Below, one piece after another: positions 21,893 to 34,552 of a DNA stretch of 64,000 nucleotides. The notes beneath the pieces are model-generated. The model saw only the letters and a list, made by a program, of their open reading frames with translations. It made no database searches and was not told where the DNA came from. This DNA comes from Tilletiaria anomala UBC 951 (Eukaryota > Basidiomycota > Exobasidiomycetes > Georgefischeriales > Tilletiariaceae): positions 62,001-126,000 of the forward strand of contig NW_013547007.1 in assembly GCF_000711695.1 (NCBI RefSeq). The letters are read 5' to 3'. The translations under genes were made by a program, and so were the position numbers. Position 1 is the stretch's first letter. Each line of letters starts with the position of its first letter.

Positions 21893-22919
21893 ATGTTTCT
21901 TACACAGTGCACACCGCGAGGACGGCGCCCAGGATCCTCAGCTCGATCCCAGTCATCATTCGAGGCAACAAATCTTTCTTAGTCATCATTGAACACACAC
22001 TTTTTCAGGTCTTCTTTGATTACCTGCTTCTTCATATGCTGGAAAATGTGCAAGGACAGTGTCATGATGGACAGGTTTGGACGAGTAACCATGTACCACG
22101 ACGCTGCTCTGCAGTAACTTCAACATGATCTAAAAGAAAACGTACAAAGCGCAAGAATGCAACAGCATATCGACAAAGAAGAGTACGTTTCCGTTTCCTC
22201 GACGAGCGGGCTGAACTCCTAGCGCACCTTTGTGAGAATAGAACAGGCTACAATCAAGACGCAGCCTGGGGCTCTCAAGGTAATATTAGAAGGGCCCTCA
22301 CCTGTTACAATGCTGCGGAGAAGGTGGGCAATCTCCTAATCCTGCAACGAGAAAGCCGAAGAAACTGTCCTCTGTTGAGGACTCGCTGATCAGCTTCACA
22401 CAGCAGCAAGGTGCTAATCAAACGACGCTCATCTACAATGACGCTGGTCAGCAGACAAACAATTCTAATCAATCTGGAGAAGCAGCAGTAAAGGCATGAA
22501 CAAGCGCCTGCACGGTGCCAGCCAAACCTCTCCAGATTCCTGACGAATTCCAACGCGCTTGCAGAGAGGGGACGAAGAGCTAATGAAGGGCGCACAGAAA
22601 GCGCACAAGGTTGAAGACGATCCACGAAATGGCCTGCAATCGCACCTGTTGGCGCGCCAGACCTTATCCAGACGAGATGGCTTGATGCAATTAGTTGGGC
22701 GAGGCGAATTCAAGTGAAGCAACTTGGGCAAAGGCGATGGGTTGTCCTTAAAATAATGGAAGGGAACGGGCTCGAAGTCCTTGTCAAGGCACGAAGCAAC
22801 AACTTCGTATGGCACGAAAATCAACAACCCCTCATGCCTTGCGCCTCACTATTCGCTTTCTTCAGCACACTTCACGAGCTACACCGGTACCGCACCGAAG
22901 CAGCTAGCATGTCAGCCCG

Positions 22920-22939
22920 CGTGGCAGCGGGCTGCCACG
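22920..22939. repeat. short GC-rich hairpin
   Basis: Arms CGTGGCAG and CTGCCACG (8 bp, perfect) enclose a four-base loop. It is not followed by a T-run and no gene ends here. Confidence 0.45.
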
Positions 22940-25310
22940 TGCCAGAATGCCAACGGCATCTACGGAAGTCAATACTCAAGGGCTCATGTCATTAACCCGT
23001 CTTCCGGTGCACTGTGCATTCGAAAAGTATTGATCCAAACGTTTTCCTCCGTTGTGACTGATGCTTTCCGGACCGACTGGCATGGCGAAGCACTTGGCTC
23101 AAGAGAATTAATCTAATATACACCCTCGATGTTCTTTTGTTTCAATATGTAAGTTGCAATCATTTTGATTAACGCATGCTTCCGCAAACGTATCAATTAT
23201 AAATCGGGGGACCTGCGTCGTTCGTCCTCTTCCAACGGGCCCCAAAAACAAGTTCCAGAATTACTCTTTTCATTCCACGTAGACATGGCTGGCTTGGGAC
23301 ACGGAAGCGTCTGAGCTCCTGTGGGACGCTTGGAGGCGTGACCAGGAGGACTATCGGGGTTTTGGTGACTGTCGGTAGAAGGCGTGGCGGACTCAACTGT
23401 GACAGGCCGCAGCGGGATATTAACTTGGCATAAGCTTGACATTTGGTATCTGACAATTGACAGACATACAGACAAACAGAGAGAAAGCGCCTGCAGAGCA
23501 TGGATGGTGGAAACTAGACGGCTATCTCTGGCTAAAAGATTGTATGTCTCGACCATTGTGTCTGCTTGTCAGACCTCAGTGCCATCGAATGGTGCTACAT
23601 AGTACACCCCACCCTCCTTTACTATGTGTAAACCAGGCTAAACCGTGTGGACACCAGATGACGCCCTGCGACAATTCTTTGAACGCCACATGGAAGCAGA
23701 GATGTGCGGTGGGTGAGCAAGGGGGCTGACTCTACTGGCTTAAGGAAGGGTGAGATGTGGTGAGGCGTTGATGGAGGACAGGAGGATCTGTCTGGCATGA
23801 AACGTCGGGGAGAGGGCCGAGGTTGTGAGGCCTGTGGGGATTGCAATGCCTGACAGCCTGCGGACAGCCGGGTAGAGCGGAGTGGAAAAGTCCCTCGGCT
23901 TTTAATTAACCCTTTCACACATGGGTTTGAACGTTTCACTCGAAGTTTTGCGCGAAGACCCCAGGGTTAATTGTGTAAAACCAGAGGTGAGGCCACGGAA
24001 TATGGTGCATAGTAAGTATGGGCGCTTGCTTGCTTGGTCAGCAAGTAACCTGGAGTTGCCTCCAGTTTCTCACTATATTCGCCTTTTAACGCAGTTATTT
24101 TCCATGTAAAGCCCCGGGTACATCAGCTTTGACGAAGCGATATATTCTGCGTGCCCTCCGGCTTCCCAGCGTTCCGACGCTTCTCAAAACATCTGAGGCT
24201 GCGCCAGCTGGACAGTAGCTGAACAGCAGATGGCGTCGGGGAGGGGATTGTAGACGTGACATGCGATCTATCGCAGTGGCCTTTGGTAGTCAGGAAGTAT
24301 TGTGGTTATTGTGGCTGCCCAAGCCTGCGGGGGGCTCGTTTGAGCTGTTGTAGAGCCTAAAAGCCACCTACATACCCACTACACCCGCGAACGCGAGCCA
24401 AATTCCGTGTAATCATTCGGGTTTGGTCTTGAGCACGTACATATGTACATAAATTGTTCCCTCACATTTCCCAAAGCAAGTTTGCTGAATTACATTTTCT
24501 CTTCTCCAAATCCCCCGGTCTTTTCATTTTTTCGGAGCTGCCGCACATACGCGCAGCGCGTGTTTGACTCCAACAACAGGCGCAATTTAATACAAACGCG
24601 CCCAGGTACAGCTTTAGGTCCATGCTACATATGTATATCTCACATATAGGCGCGAACCCGTATGAATGTCAGCCACATGTCCTGGCAGTTTCCTGGCCGC
24701 TCGGCCCTCCTCTGGCGGTGCGAAGGTGTGTAAGGGCTGTGCCACAGACTGGAGCATGACGGGTGCACTAGACTAATTTACGTTCCAACTTCACGGTTTC
24801 ACCATCTCCTTCATCGCCGTACCTCTGCGTCCCTCTTTCACATCAATGGTTCATTCCTGTCTCTCATCGCTGATCGCTCCCTTTCCATCGTTCATCGGTC
24901 AGCGCTCATCCGCTTTCCACTCACAGCTCACCACCCTCCCTCGGAAACCAGGAGCCTTGAGATACCCACTTTGCGCGCATTCTCGGTGACAGAAAGACAT
25001 TAGCAAGGGGCACGCCAGGCGCTGCCTGCAGCCTAACCATGAAGGTTTTAAATGGAAAGGTGGTGAACATGTTCAAGGTTCGGAGAAATGATATCTGAGC
25101 GCTGAGCATTCAAATGATGGACTATATGAAAGGCTCTCGAGCTTTAGCCAGGCCCTGCTTTCATGAGCGGTCCACAGCGTACATAAGCTTGAAGCCATAC
25201 GTTTGAGACCTGACAGTCCCAGCGATGCATTCGAACCAGGCTAGACATTGATCATGAAGTCAAGGGAGAGAATACTAAGGTACCGTCTGTTCACCCAGCT
25301 GTCCCGCCGG

Positions 25311-28300
25311 TCACCCTCGCCATTCAAAGCGGATCTCTCCTTGTGCGAGAAGATCATCATCTAAAACGTCATCGCCAATGTTTTCTTCTTCATAGCTGCC
25401 ACCTTCATCTTCGGACAATTGCCGTTCCTCATGCATTCCGTCACCTTCGAGGGACGAGACATCATCGTCTGAGCCTGCGTAATCATCCTCGTCCTCCGAT
25501 TCGGGTACTGCAGTAATGACCGGACCCACGAGAGGGCTGGTGGCCTGCACCGATGCTTGCGAACTGGCACCCGGCGATGCAGCTCGCCTGCGCCATGATG
25601 CGGCCCAGCTGGTGACGCCGCTGCCATAGCTCGACGGGGGGGAGGTGCCCGAAGGTGCCTCGTTTGCAAACGTCGGTGCTCGTTGAACTTCGCTAAATGC
25701 GCGCAGCGCAGCCTTGTCTTTGTCCGCACTCGCAGCAGCAATGTTATTGCCAGAGCTCCGGCGCCCGAGCCCCAGACTTGGCAGCCCGAAGCGGCTGAGT
25801 CTTCCACCAGACTGCTGATTACTGTTTGTGCTAGTATTCATAGACTCGCCGCTCAAATCACTCCGCACGCTTGTACTGCGGATGCTGCCGTTGCTTCGAA
25901 CACTGCGGATAGAACGTCCAGAGCGCGCGGACAGAGCCGGTGAAACCGGGTTGCTCGGCAAAAGTTCCTCGTCCGGAGGAAGCTCAACCTCGTCAAGAAG
26001 AGGCCGCCAGTAATTGAAGTCGTTGTACTCGCGCTGCCGTGGATGCAGCTCCTCCTTGACGGTAATGGGAGGGAACATTTGGTCGACCAGGTCCGTCATG
26101 TGGATGTATCTGCACAAACTCTGACTCAGCGAGCCAGACATTCACACGCAGATTCACAAACACTTACGAAGATTTGTAGCCTGCCATCTCCAGCAGCTCC
26201 ATCTTGACCTCACCGTTCGTATCGATCGTGAAAATGCGTGAGCTTGGGATGTTGACGCTGCGATAGCTCAGTGCATCAGTAATTCGATTGCCAAAGCCAG
26301 CGTAGAATGGTGTGGGGACCGTCATCGAGCTGGGACCCCCATTGCCAGCAGTCCCAGGGCCACCGGCTGGAAGATCGACCTTGCTCGGAACAGCTAGAAC
26401 CGCATGGTTTGCCGCCGCCGCCAACTTTGATTCTTCTTTTGGGGTCTGCGAGATGCGAGGATCGCAGCCGAATAGTCGAGCGATATCGCGCAAGCATGCC
26501 ATCTTGAAGACTTCCGGTTTGCGCAGGATCACTTCCCGATGCAAGCTGGCAATGAGGCGATCTGGACTCATGATGACTGGACCATCCGGCAGCTGGTAAT
26601 TGTCTTGCTTGATGCCCCGCAAGTAGTCTCTCGTGGTGTCCGCTTGTCCGATAGCGCGCGACGTCAAATACATGATCCGGTAGCCGTTGCGTGCAATGTC
26701 CGTATAGAGCTTGGCTACACCTTGATGCGTCCAGTCCCGACCGATCATTGTAAAGACATGACCCAGTGCATCCGACTTGGTGATGGTGCCGTCGATGTCG
26801 GAAACGACAATTTGATGCGAAGCTTCCCATAAGAAGACGCGCGCTGTGCACGTCGCCACTCCTGAGTACGACGACGTTACCGAGAATGTGATCGTGTTCG
26901 CGCCCTTTTTGAGGTTGAGGGACTTCAGCTGGTCCGATGTCAATCGCAGAGTCTTTGCGTAGACCTTGTTGGTGTGCGCTGGGCCCCCTGCCGCTGGGGC
27001 AGGCTTTCCGCTATCCTCTCTCGGCTCCGCATTTCGCACGTCTTGCCCGAGCACAAGAGCGGTATCAGTCGAGGAGCGACCCAGGCTGCTCCCCGTCGGA
27101 GGCTTCGCGAAGGTACCGTCCGCATCTCCTTGCGGAGTCTGCAACATTGGCGTGCTTCCCCGATTCCACCAACGCCGCCAGCGGCTGCTCTGCGCCACAG
27201 CGCCGTCTATTTCTCCAGGTGCCTCTGCGCCATCTGGCTTAGCAGGGAGGCTCTGACGGTATAGCGATAATGTTGCCATGACCGTCGAAGCGTTTTCCCA
27301 TGTCAAGAGGGTGCCATTGTACTTGACGACGAGGCGAACGTCGTTAACGAGGTCCGCGTCCTCCAAGAAGCGCCCATAGCTCACACGATTCTCTTCAAAG
27401 TTGTACTCGTCTGCATCTTGATCTTCGCCAAAGCCTTCATGCCAGCAAAGGCTGAGCTGGAAATGATAGACGGTCGTGGACACGAGGAGGGTGAAGGCGT
27501 ACGGATCGCTGTCTTCATGCGACAATATGCCTGTACCTTCGACAAGTGCAGCATCAGGCATGGAAGTCTCCATGGACGTTGCTCTGATGGGCTTCTGCAG
27601 GCCGTCTGAAGTGGCCTCCCTGCGCGTCGGCATCTCGCCCCACGCCCAGTCGTACTCTGGCGACTGCGCCCTGCCACCATCTTCGAGCGCTGCTGCTTCT
27701 GCTGACGCGCCCATTGCCGAAGAGGCAGACTGACTATCGCCCGGCAGCGTTTGCGCAGGGAGCTTGTTCGTCGCCGCACGTTGGACGGAGGAGCTTGTGC
27801 GTGCGCGGGGAGCGCCGGCCTTGTACTGCGTCTCCGAATCGCTAACGGACGCTTCCTGCCCATGGCCAATGCGGCCCCTGGACGCGCGGGTGGCGCTCGC
27901 ACGTGCGCGCGAGTAGGAGCGCGGCCGCTCCGTGTTTCTGCTCGATGCGCGCCGGCGGCTCGGCACGCCTTCAGGTAGTCGGTCTTCGTCGGATGTGATG
28001 GCGATCTCTGTCAGCTCGTCGTCGTCGCTGGGCCGCAGTCGCCCGTCGGCGTTGGTGGACATGCTGGCGGCTTTGCCCTCGTTCCATCTGGCGAGACGCA
28101 CGAGGTCCCGACTGAACTGGCGCGCGCTTGGATCAACGCTGATATCCCCCACAACGCCAAGCCCGATCCCACCGGCTCCCTCCGAGTCCGTTGAGAGCAC
28201 GTCGTCGTCGATGCCGCCGCTGCCGTTCGAGGAGCCGGAACGGCGCGAGCTGAGCGAGTCGTGCGAGCCCTTTTTCGGCATTGCGTTAATGTCATCTACG

Positions 28301-30574
28301 ATACTGGTCGCTGCTGCTGCTGCCACGCTGCTGCCAGACAGGTAGCGCGGATGGCGGTGCGGCTTGTCCAGGCGCTCCGAGTGACCGTGTCGGCCTTTGC
28401 CGCCATGGCGCCGCGACAACGGTAGCTCGTTGGCTAGACGTTGTCCCTCTGCGAACGCCAAGTCCTCGCCATCGGCTGTCATCTTGTAACCATCCATATC
28501 GAACATGTACGCAACATCTAATTTTTTACGCCGAAGTTGGAGATGGGTCAGCACCATCCGCCGGTGACTTAGTAAGCGACAGACTCACTCTCTTTGGCCA
28601 ACCCAGCCGGCAGTTTCTGAAGCTTATCCTTGTCGCCTCCATCCTGATTCTTAACATCCAATGTGCCAATACTCGCACTCGTCGTCGTTTCCCTACTCTC
28701 ACTGTTCGCCTTGAGAGCTTCGTAGCGCTTCTTCTTGGCCTCCAAGTCGGCGCGGATGCTGGAGATGACCGCTTGCTTGGCAGCTGAAATATCCTTCAAG
28801 CCCCTCGACATGGACTCGTCGGCAAGCCCGTCGAGAAAAGATTTGGCAGACTGCGCGACTGGGTACGTTGCTGGCAGCGTCGTCGCATTGGACGCTGAAG
28901 AGTCAGCAGGAGTGAGCAGCGGCAAAGACAACGACGACGCCTGCGTTGTGGACGCGCCTGTCGACGATGTAGTGATGGAGAACTTCGCGCTCGGTCGCAA
29001 GTTGTGCGTCGTCCCCTCTCCAAACGGCGCTGGATACGCGTCATCGGACTTGTCCCCGAAGGCCTCGGCATCCGCACCTTCACGTGTTGCTGCACCTCCA
29101 AGCGCCAAGGCATCCACTGCCTGCTCGCTGAGGTGCTGCTCCAGGCGTGTCGCTTCCATCTCCGCCTTGATCAGCTTCTCCGCATGATCCCTCATCTCCC
29201 TCTCGAGTTTCCCCAACTCCGTCTCGCGATGCACGTCTGCATGCCTGTGCAGCGGCGGATGCTGCTCGTCGTCCTGTTGTAAGTTCTCCTTAGACTCAGA
29301 CGGCTCGTTCGAAGTGCCCTCGCCGCGGCCGTGGCCACCATCAAGCTCTGAGGCGGTAGGCGCCGCATCGCCCTTGCTGTCTCCGTCGTTGCCGTCGTTT
29401 AGATTGTCTGCGGCGCTGATGCCGATGCTGCGCAGTGCGCCTCCGGCGCGCGATGTGGCGCCGCCGACACTCTCGAGGGCCGAGCCGCTGCCTGCGTGTG
29501 GCCCCGACCCCGTTGGCCCGCTATCGGATGTCAGTGGCAGGTCGCCCGGCACGCCTTGCTGTTCCGGCAGGGGTCGCTTGTTGGACGAGAGCTGCTCGCG
29601 CGTTGGCTCTTGCGGCGGCGCTGCGCCTTGATTCGGCTGCGAAAGGGTAGGGGACGGAGAACGTGCCGTACCCGCCTCGCTGCCAGTATCCTCGGGCGTG
29701 ATGACTGTGTCCGCATGATTCATTTCCTCGCTTGCGCAAGCGCCCGAGTCCGAGTCGGCCATCGCGCCAGGCGATGCTGAGTCCGCCACCGCACCACAGC
29801 CCGTGGCGATGCCGTCCATGCGGACGACAGGCTCTCCGAGGTCCAGTGCTTCAACATCAGCTGTACTGCTGCGCTCCAGGGGTATGGGTGTGAAGGCCTC
29901 ATCGCCATTCGCTTGGGCTGGCCCGGAGATCGGACTCATCGTTGCGCTGAGCACGGGCGAGGTGACCAGGTCCGGAGGGGCCGTTTCTGGGTCTGCCTCA
30001 AAGACAAAGAATGCCTCGCCCGCTTCACCGACTTTCATGGCAAACGGTAGCGGATCCGGCGACGAATTCAAATGGAGCGTCACCTGCGCACCAAGAAAAA
30101 ACACGGATGAGCAAATTTGTCAGCGATTGAATATAGACCCGGCATTGAGTCGCCGCCGAGCAAACGCACCTTGCGCTCGGCGGGTCGCAGGACGCTCATC
30201 TTGCCGAAGCGGACATGGAACGGTGTCGAGGCCATCTCGGTAACAATCTTCTTGCGTTTGCTCCTTGGCTGTTTGTGAGCGCCGAGGCTGTACAGCGAGC
30301 AGGCCACCGAGCTGGAGCTGCTGATAGGAGGGCATGAGGAAGCGGCTATGGAAGGCGAGGTGGGCGTGCCAGCCCTGCTGTTCCTGTGACTGGCTACTGT
30401 GCTGTGCACGGCGCCTGGCGTCTGTGCGGTATCATTCTCCTCATCCGAGTCGACGTCCACCTCGACCTGCCGTTCGACAACGATGACATCGATGGCGCCG
30501 CTGAGCGTTGCCGGATTGATGTTGGGCGTGATGGTATTGTACACGCTGGACACGAAACGTCCGACGTACTGCAT
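25311..30574 (-). CDS. PAH1: lipin, Mg-dependent phosphatidate phosphatase
   Basis: Four exons on the minus strand: 30574-30170, 30083-28589, 28517-26168 and 26109-25311, giving 1682 aa. The N-lip domain begins at residue 1 (MQYVGRFVSSVYNTI) and spans the first intron (FHVRFGKMSVL, then VTLHLNSSPDPLPFAMKVG). The catalytic C-lip/HAD domain carries DIDGT with Asp1207 as nucleophile, within DIDGTITKSDALGHVF. The exon 3-4 junction makes YKSSYIHMTDLVDQMFPPI, a conserved C-lip end. Lipin dephosphorylates phosphatidate to diacylglycerol at the ER and nuclear envelope, setting membrane versus storage-lipid synthesis. The gap of about 1000 residues between the two lipin domains is Ser/Ala/Gly/Asp-rich and disordered, so the protein is about twice the length of yeast Pah1. 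The tail is strongly acidic. Regulation by phosphorylation of the linker is likely from the family. Confidence 0.93.
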
Positions 30575-31354
30575 CGTGAGCGCACGATTACGATGGGATG
30601 TGAGTGAGCCACGGCGTGATGATAGCCCTCCTTATTTTTTCGAATATCCAGGCCGGTTGGCACCTGGTCAGGTCAGTTCGTGGGGAGATGAGCAGGAGCG
30701 TAGCGTCGGCAGCGGCTTGCAATGCTCCACCTCGAGGCTTGAGTCGGATGGCGGGGAGGGGAACGAGGATGCTTCAACCCTTGACTGAGACCGACACTAG
30801 CAGCAGCATCACTGCATCTCAGGATGGCTGAAACGATGGTTTGGGGGTTGGGTTTGTGTAGTGTGTGCATCTATCTCTCTGTCCAGCGGCACATTCAACC
30901 ACTCAACTCCAAAAGCCGGAAGAGATCACAGCCGGACACGCGGAGGAGCAATCATGGTGCCGGCACTGCACCAGCCTTGCACTCATATCGGCCCGCAAGT
31001 AGCGGAGATCTGGGGTTAGGGTTATCAGAACATCAGACCACTGAGCCCAGAGGGGACATCATCTACGGTCAAGAGCAGAGATCCCCTTAGTGGACCCCCC
31101 CCCAAATCTCATCACCTCACACCGCCACCCATATGACACGTTCAACCAAGCGGTGTGCAGTATTCAGGATGATGGCATTGTATTGACGTGTTGATGTACA
31201 TACAGCAGTCCCAGAACCTTTCCGCAGAAGCAAACGATAGAAAGAGAAAGAGAGAGAGGCAATGGAACGACCATTCACGGTACCGTCTGCCCGAGACAGG
31301 ATTGTTTCTTCGGACAAGCGCGATGAACGCAAAAAGCTTTTCTACCCCTGCCTG
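30575..31354. other. intergenic, lipin promoter and SAP-gene 3' flank
   Basis: No supported gene. It holds a run of nine C at 31095-31103, an AG-rich tract near 31239-31258, and a single telomere-like GGGTTAGGGTTA stretch at about 31013-31024, too short to matter. Confidence 0.5.
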
Positions 31355-33862
31355 TTAGCCAGTGGCTCTCATGCTGGCGCGCGCCCGTCCGCCCGCAAAT
31401 GCAGCCGCAGCGGGCCTGACATTGGCGCTGCTGCGCGCTTTCGCACGAGCGATCGGATCCGCTTTCCATGCCGGCATGCTCGCGCGCACCCTCTTGTTGC
31501 TTCCATCAGCAGCAGCAGTAGTAGTAGTAGTAGTGGCGGCGGAAGAGGAAAAACAAAAAAAAGAACTAGGCGCCGGCTGCCGGTTGCCTGCGACGCCGGA
31601 CGACGCCAGTACGGACGCTGCTCGTGGTTGCGCAACAGACGCCGCAACCATGCTCTTGCGCGGCTGTCGGAGCATCGCTGCTGCATTCGACACTCTGCCC
31701 TTGCCCCCAGGCCCAGCAGCGGCAGCGCGCCGCTTTGCCAGCAGCTTCTCCCTGTCGATGCGTGGCCGCGCAGCCGCCGGCGCTCGTGGAGGTAGCGGGG
31801 GCAGCGCTTTGCTCTGCCGCCTCACTCCTGCGTTACGCCCCTTGACTCCCGCCTGCGCGGTAGCTGCGCTCCTGCCCACATCACTTGAGCCTGCGCTCGC
31901 CAAGCGCGCCGACGCCGTACTCGAGTGCGTGGAGACGGGCCGCACGGACGTTGTCGCCACCGCAGCCGCCGCTGCAGCTATTGAATTGCCGGCACGGCGC
32001 GCATCTGGCGAGCGAAGGCCTTCAAGGGCTTCCTTGGCGCTGTATGGCTTGTAGCCAACAGGTTTGCGCGCCAGGCTGGCTTGCAGATCAAAGGTCGGGC
32101 GCTTCGGTGGCACCTGCGGCGCTGCAGACGAAGCTGCTCTGGTAGCGAGGTCCGGTGCTGTCCTGCTCGTCGTCATGCTCTCCTTCTTCGAGCCGAATGC
32201 ACTGCTCGCCTTGAGCTTGACCGATGTAGCAGACACAGAGCGGTTGGGCCCAGCGATAGCCCTGACATGTTCCCGCGCTTTGGCCTGCACCGTTACTCCC
32301 GCACTGGCGCCAAAAATCTCTTTGGCGCCACCCAGCGCTTTTCCGAGCGCACTGACCATCTTTCCGCTCAAACCAAACGCTTTCTTTGCCGTCGGCGCAG
32401 CCTCTCTGCCGGCTGCTGCTGCGGCGGCGGAGGTGTTGCGAGTTGCAGACGCTCGCCGCTTCCGCGCAGCATCTAGCACGGCTTTCCGGTGCTCCACCTC
32501 CAGTTGTTGCATGGCCTTTAGCGAGGTGTGCCCGCTGCGTCTTCTGCCAGCGAGCATACCAGCTTTGCTTGAAGCGGCGCCGTTGGCGCCCGCGCGCGCC
32601 GCAGACTTGCGTGGCACAGCAAGTAGCGCTGCACCATTGGCTGCAGCCGAAGAACCTGGTCGGGCGGCAGGAGTAGAGATTTGGATTTTCCGGCCAGCGG
32701 TCTGAGCACTCGGCACGCCCACGCTGACTGCTGTAGAAGCGCTGCCCTGCTTGGAAGAGCTGGATGTCGAGCTCCTTCTGCCCGCACTCCCTGGGCCACC
32801 CGGTGCTAGCGTCTGGCTGCTCTTGAGTCTTTTTGCAGCGTAGTGATTGACGATGCTGTCCATCTTTCCAAACGCCTTGCTATGAGCTCCTTGGAATCTG
32901 TGCTCTCCATCCAACTGTTTGGCTCTCTTGGTCCAGCCAGCTTTGACCAACTGGGCGCCACCGGAGCCGTAGGTCGGCGCTCCTTCGGATGACCCAGCGC
33001 AACCCGCGAGAGACTTGAAGGAAGGAGTGTTGAGTTTGATCGGCGCAGCTCCTGAGGCAGCAAGGCGAGCGTTCATCTCTGCAAGCACCTTGGCAGCTGC
33101 GCTCGAGAATTGCGCATTCGATGCTGTCCCAGGGCGAGCCATCGGACTCGCTGCGGGTACAGGAAAGGTAGGAGCCTGCGGCACTAGCGCTGCTGGCAAA
33201 GGCGAAGGTGCAACATGGGTAGCGCCAGACTTGCATGCTCTGGAAGGGCGGGGCTTGACGACGCGGATCAATGAAAGTGGGCGAAGCGGCGAAAGTATTT
33301 CAGTCGCCTCGTTGTCCCCCCATTCTCTTGTCAAGCTGAGGGAGTCGCCGCGTCTTCGTTTTCCTTTGTGGCCTGGCTGCACGCCATTGTCCTGGGAGAT
33401 TCCAGCTTCCATCTTAACTTCCACATTTGTGCCATTTTTCTCATTGTACTCTTCTGACGAAGCTAGAAATTGGCAAGGCATGAGGCTTTCCTCGGCGTTA
33501 TTTACTTTTTCTACCATTACGAAGCCATTTACGAAAGATGCTGGAGCTGCAGGTGCTGCAGGTGCTGCAGATAATTGTTCTTGTGCATGATCTTGCAAAC
33601 GCTTTACCATGTCGACGTTCTGTTTCAATCATTGTGTAGGGTCCAGATGATTTGTCAGCAAGAACCCTCTATCGTCTCAAAGAGCATCAGGGATTGCAGC
33701 GCTCACCTTTCCGCTTGCCTTCAGCCCGAAACGCTTGCACAATGAGGTCAGTTGTTTGCGCTGCAGACATTCGAGCGCCTCGGGATGCTTGAGGATCGAT
33801 GCCAATGCGTCTCCATCGGCATCGCCCTGGCCCAGACCGACATGACCATCTGAGAGGGACAT
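31355..33862 (-). CDS. SAP-like domain basic Ala/Ser-rich protein
   Basis: Two exons, 33862-33707 and 33619-31355 (intron 87 nt), giving 806 aa. Splicing joins LQRKQLTSLCKRFGLKASGK to NVDMVKRLQDHAQEQ, which forms a SAP-like helix-extended loop-helix at about residues 34-65; SAP motifs bind DNA or chromatin. The rest is low-complexity and basic, rich in Ala, Ser, Arg and Lys with many RRxS-like sites, and contains conserved-looking short blocks (SKAFGKMDSIVNHYAAKRLK; KPVGYKPYSAKEALEGL). The general plan, an N-terminal SAP followed by a long basic tail, recalls nucleolar/spindle-associated or chromosome-coating proteins, but no orthologue is recognised. A nuclear location is inferred from the SAP motif and the basic charge. 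Long open frames on the opposite strand are shadows of its Ala/Arg codon bias. Confidence 0.7.
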
Positions 33863-34552
33863 CTTTGCGGTGCTGTAAGCGTGATGAACAAGGTCGCACA
33901 CTTTCCGCCGAACTAGCTTTGGTAATTGCGATCGTGGTAGACAGAGAACGGACAGCTGGCGGTTAAGAAGCTGTATGCGCGCTATAATATCGAATGGAGC
34001 GTCCGCACCCAAGCATATAGATCCTTACAAAAGCTGCAAAGGTACCTGTTGTGTTGATCAAACACAGCCCATCAGCAAAGGTGTTCGTGCATCTGATTTG
34101 CCCACGCGACGCGCCAGTCCACCGCACGTGACCATGACCATCAGTTTTTTCCTCGCTGCGCCAGTTGCCGGCGGCACTGATGAAGCTGTGGCCCCAGAGC
34201 CCTGGTCCGCTGGCCGCCCAGCTGTCCCCTGAAAGCACGGTGGCTTGTGAATACTCCATGTTGCTTCAAGTCTCCTCCTCTCTGCATGTAGACGAGTACA
34301 CTTACTACACAATGTGCGAGGCAGCGACTAGGGAGCGGCCGGCAGCTGGGCGCTGAATATCTGCTGGGTAGCATGCTTTGACTCCATAACTACGTACCGA
34401 GCCTTGACCTGCCTCGATTCCTCCGCCAATTCCTCTGAGGGACATCGCTACTTCGTTCCGTTCTCCCTTCGCCTGCAAACCCGCATCTCACATCCTACGA
34501 CCATCGCTCCGACGCAAGCCCTCAAGCAAAACTATTTTTTCTGCTGTCCCTC
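33863..34552. other. divergent promoter region
   Basis: 690 bp between the SAP-like gene (minus) and the four-TM gene (plus). No supported coding sequence; likely a shared promoter. Confidence 0.5.

Larger units (their letters stand above)
20954..25310. other. 4.4 kb gene-poor stretch
   Basis: The longest gap in the window. Frames of 60-150 codons occur on both strands (for example plus strand to 21393), but none has a recognisable domain or convincing splicing. It contains the velvet promoter at the left, repeat copy B (21776-21892), a hairpin (22920-22939) and, at the right end, the 3' flank of the lipin gene. Effector-like small genes could be missed here. Confidence 0.4.

Noticed and set aside
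25226-25237. B-box-like sequence suggesting a minus-strand tRNA
   Set aside because: The flanking bases do not form a T-stem, and no A-box or acceptor stem could be found.
31013-31024. Telomere-like GGGTTAGGGTTA
   Set aside because: Only about two units in the middle of an intergenic region; no array.
31362-32705. Plus-strand frames of 230 and 213 codons antisense to the SAP-like gene
   Set aside because: Both are Ala/Arg/Leu-rich mirror images of the biased SAP-like coding frame, with no domain.
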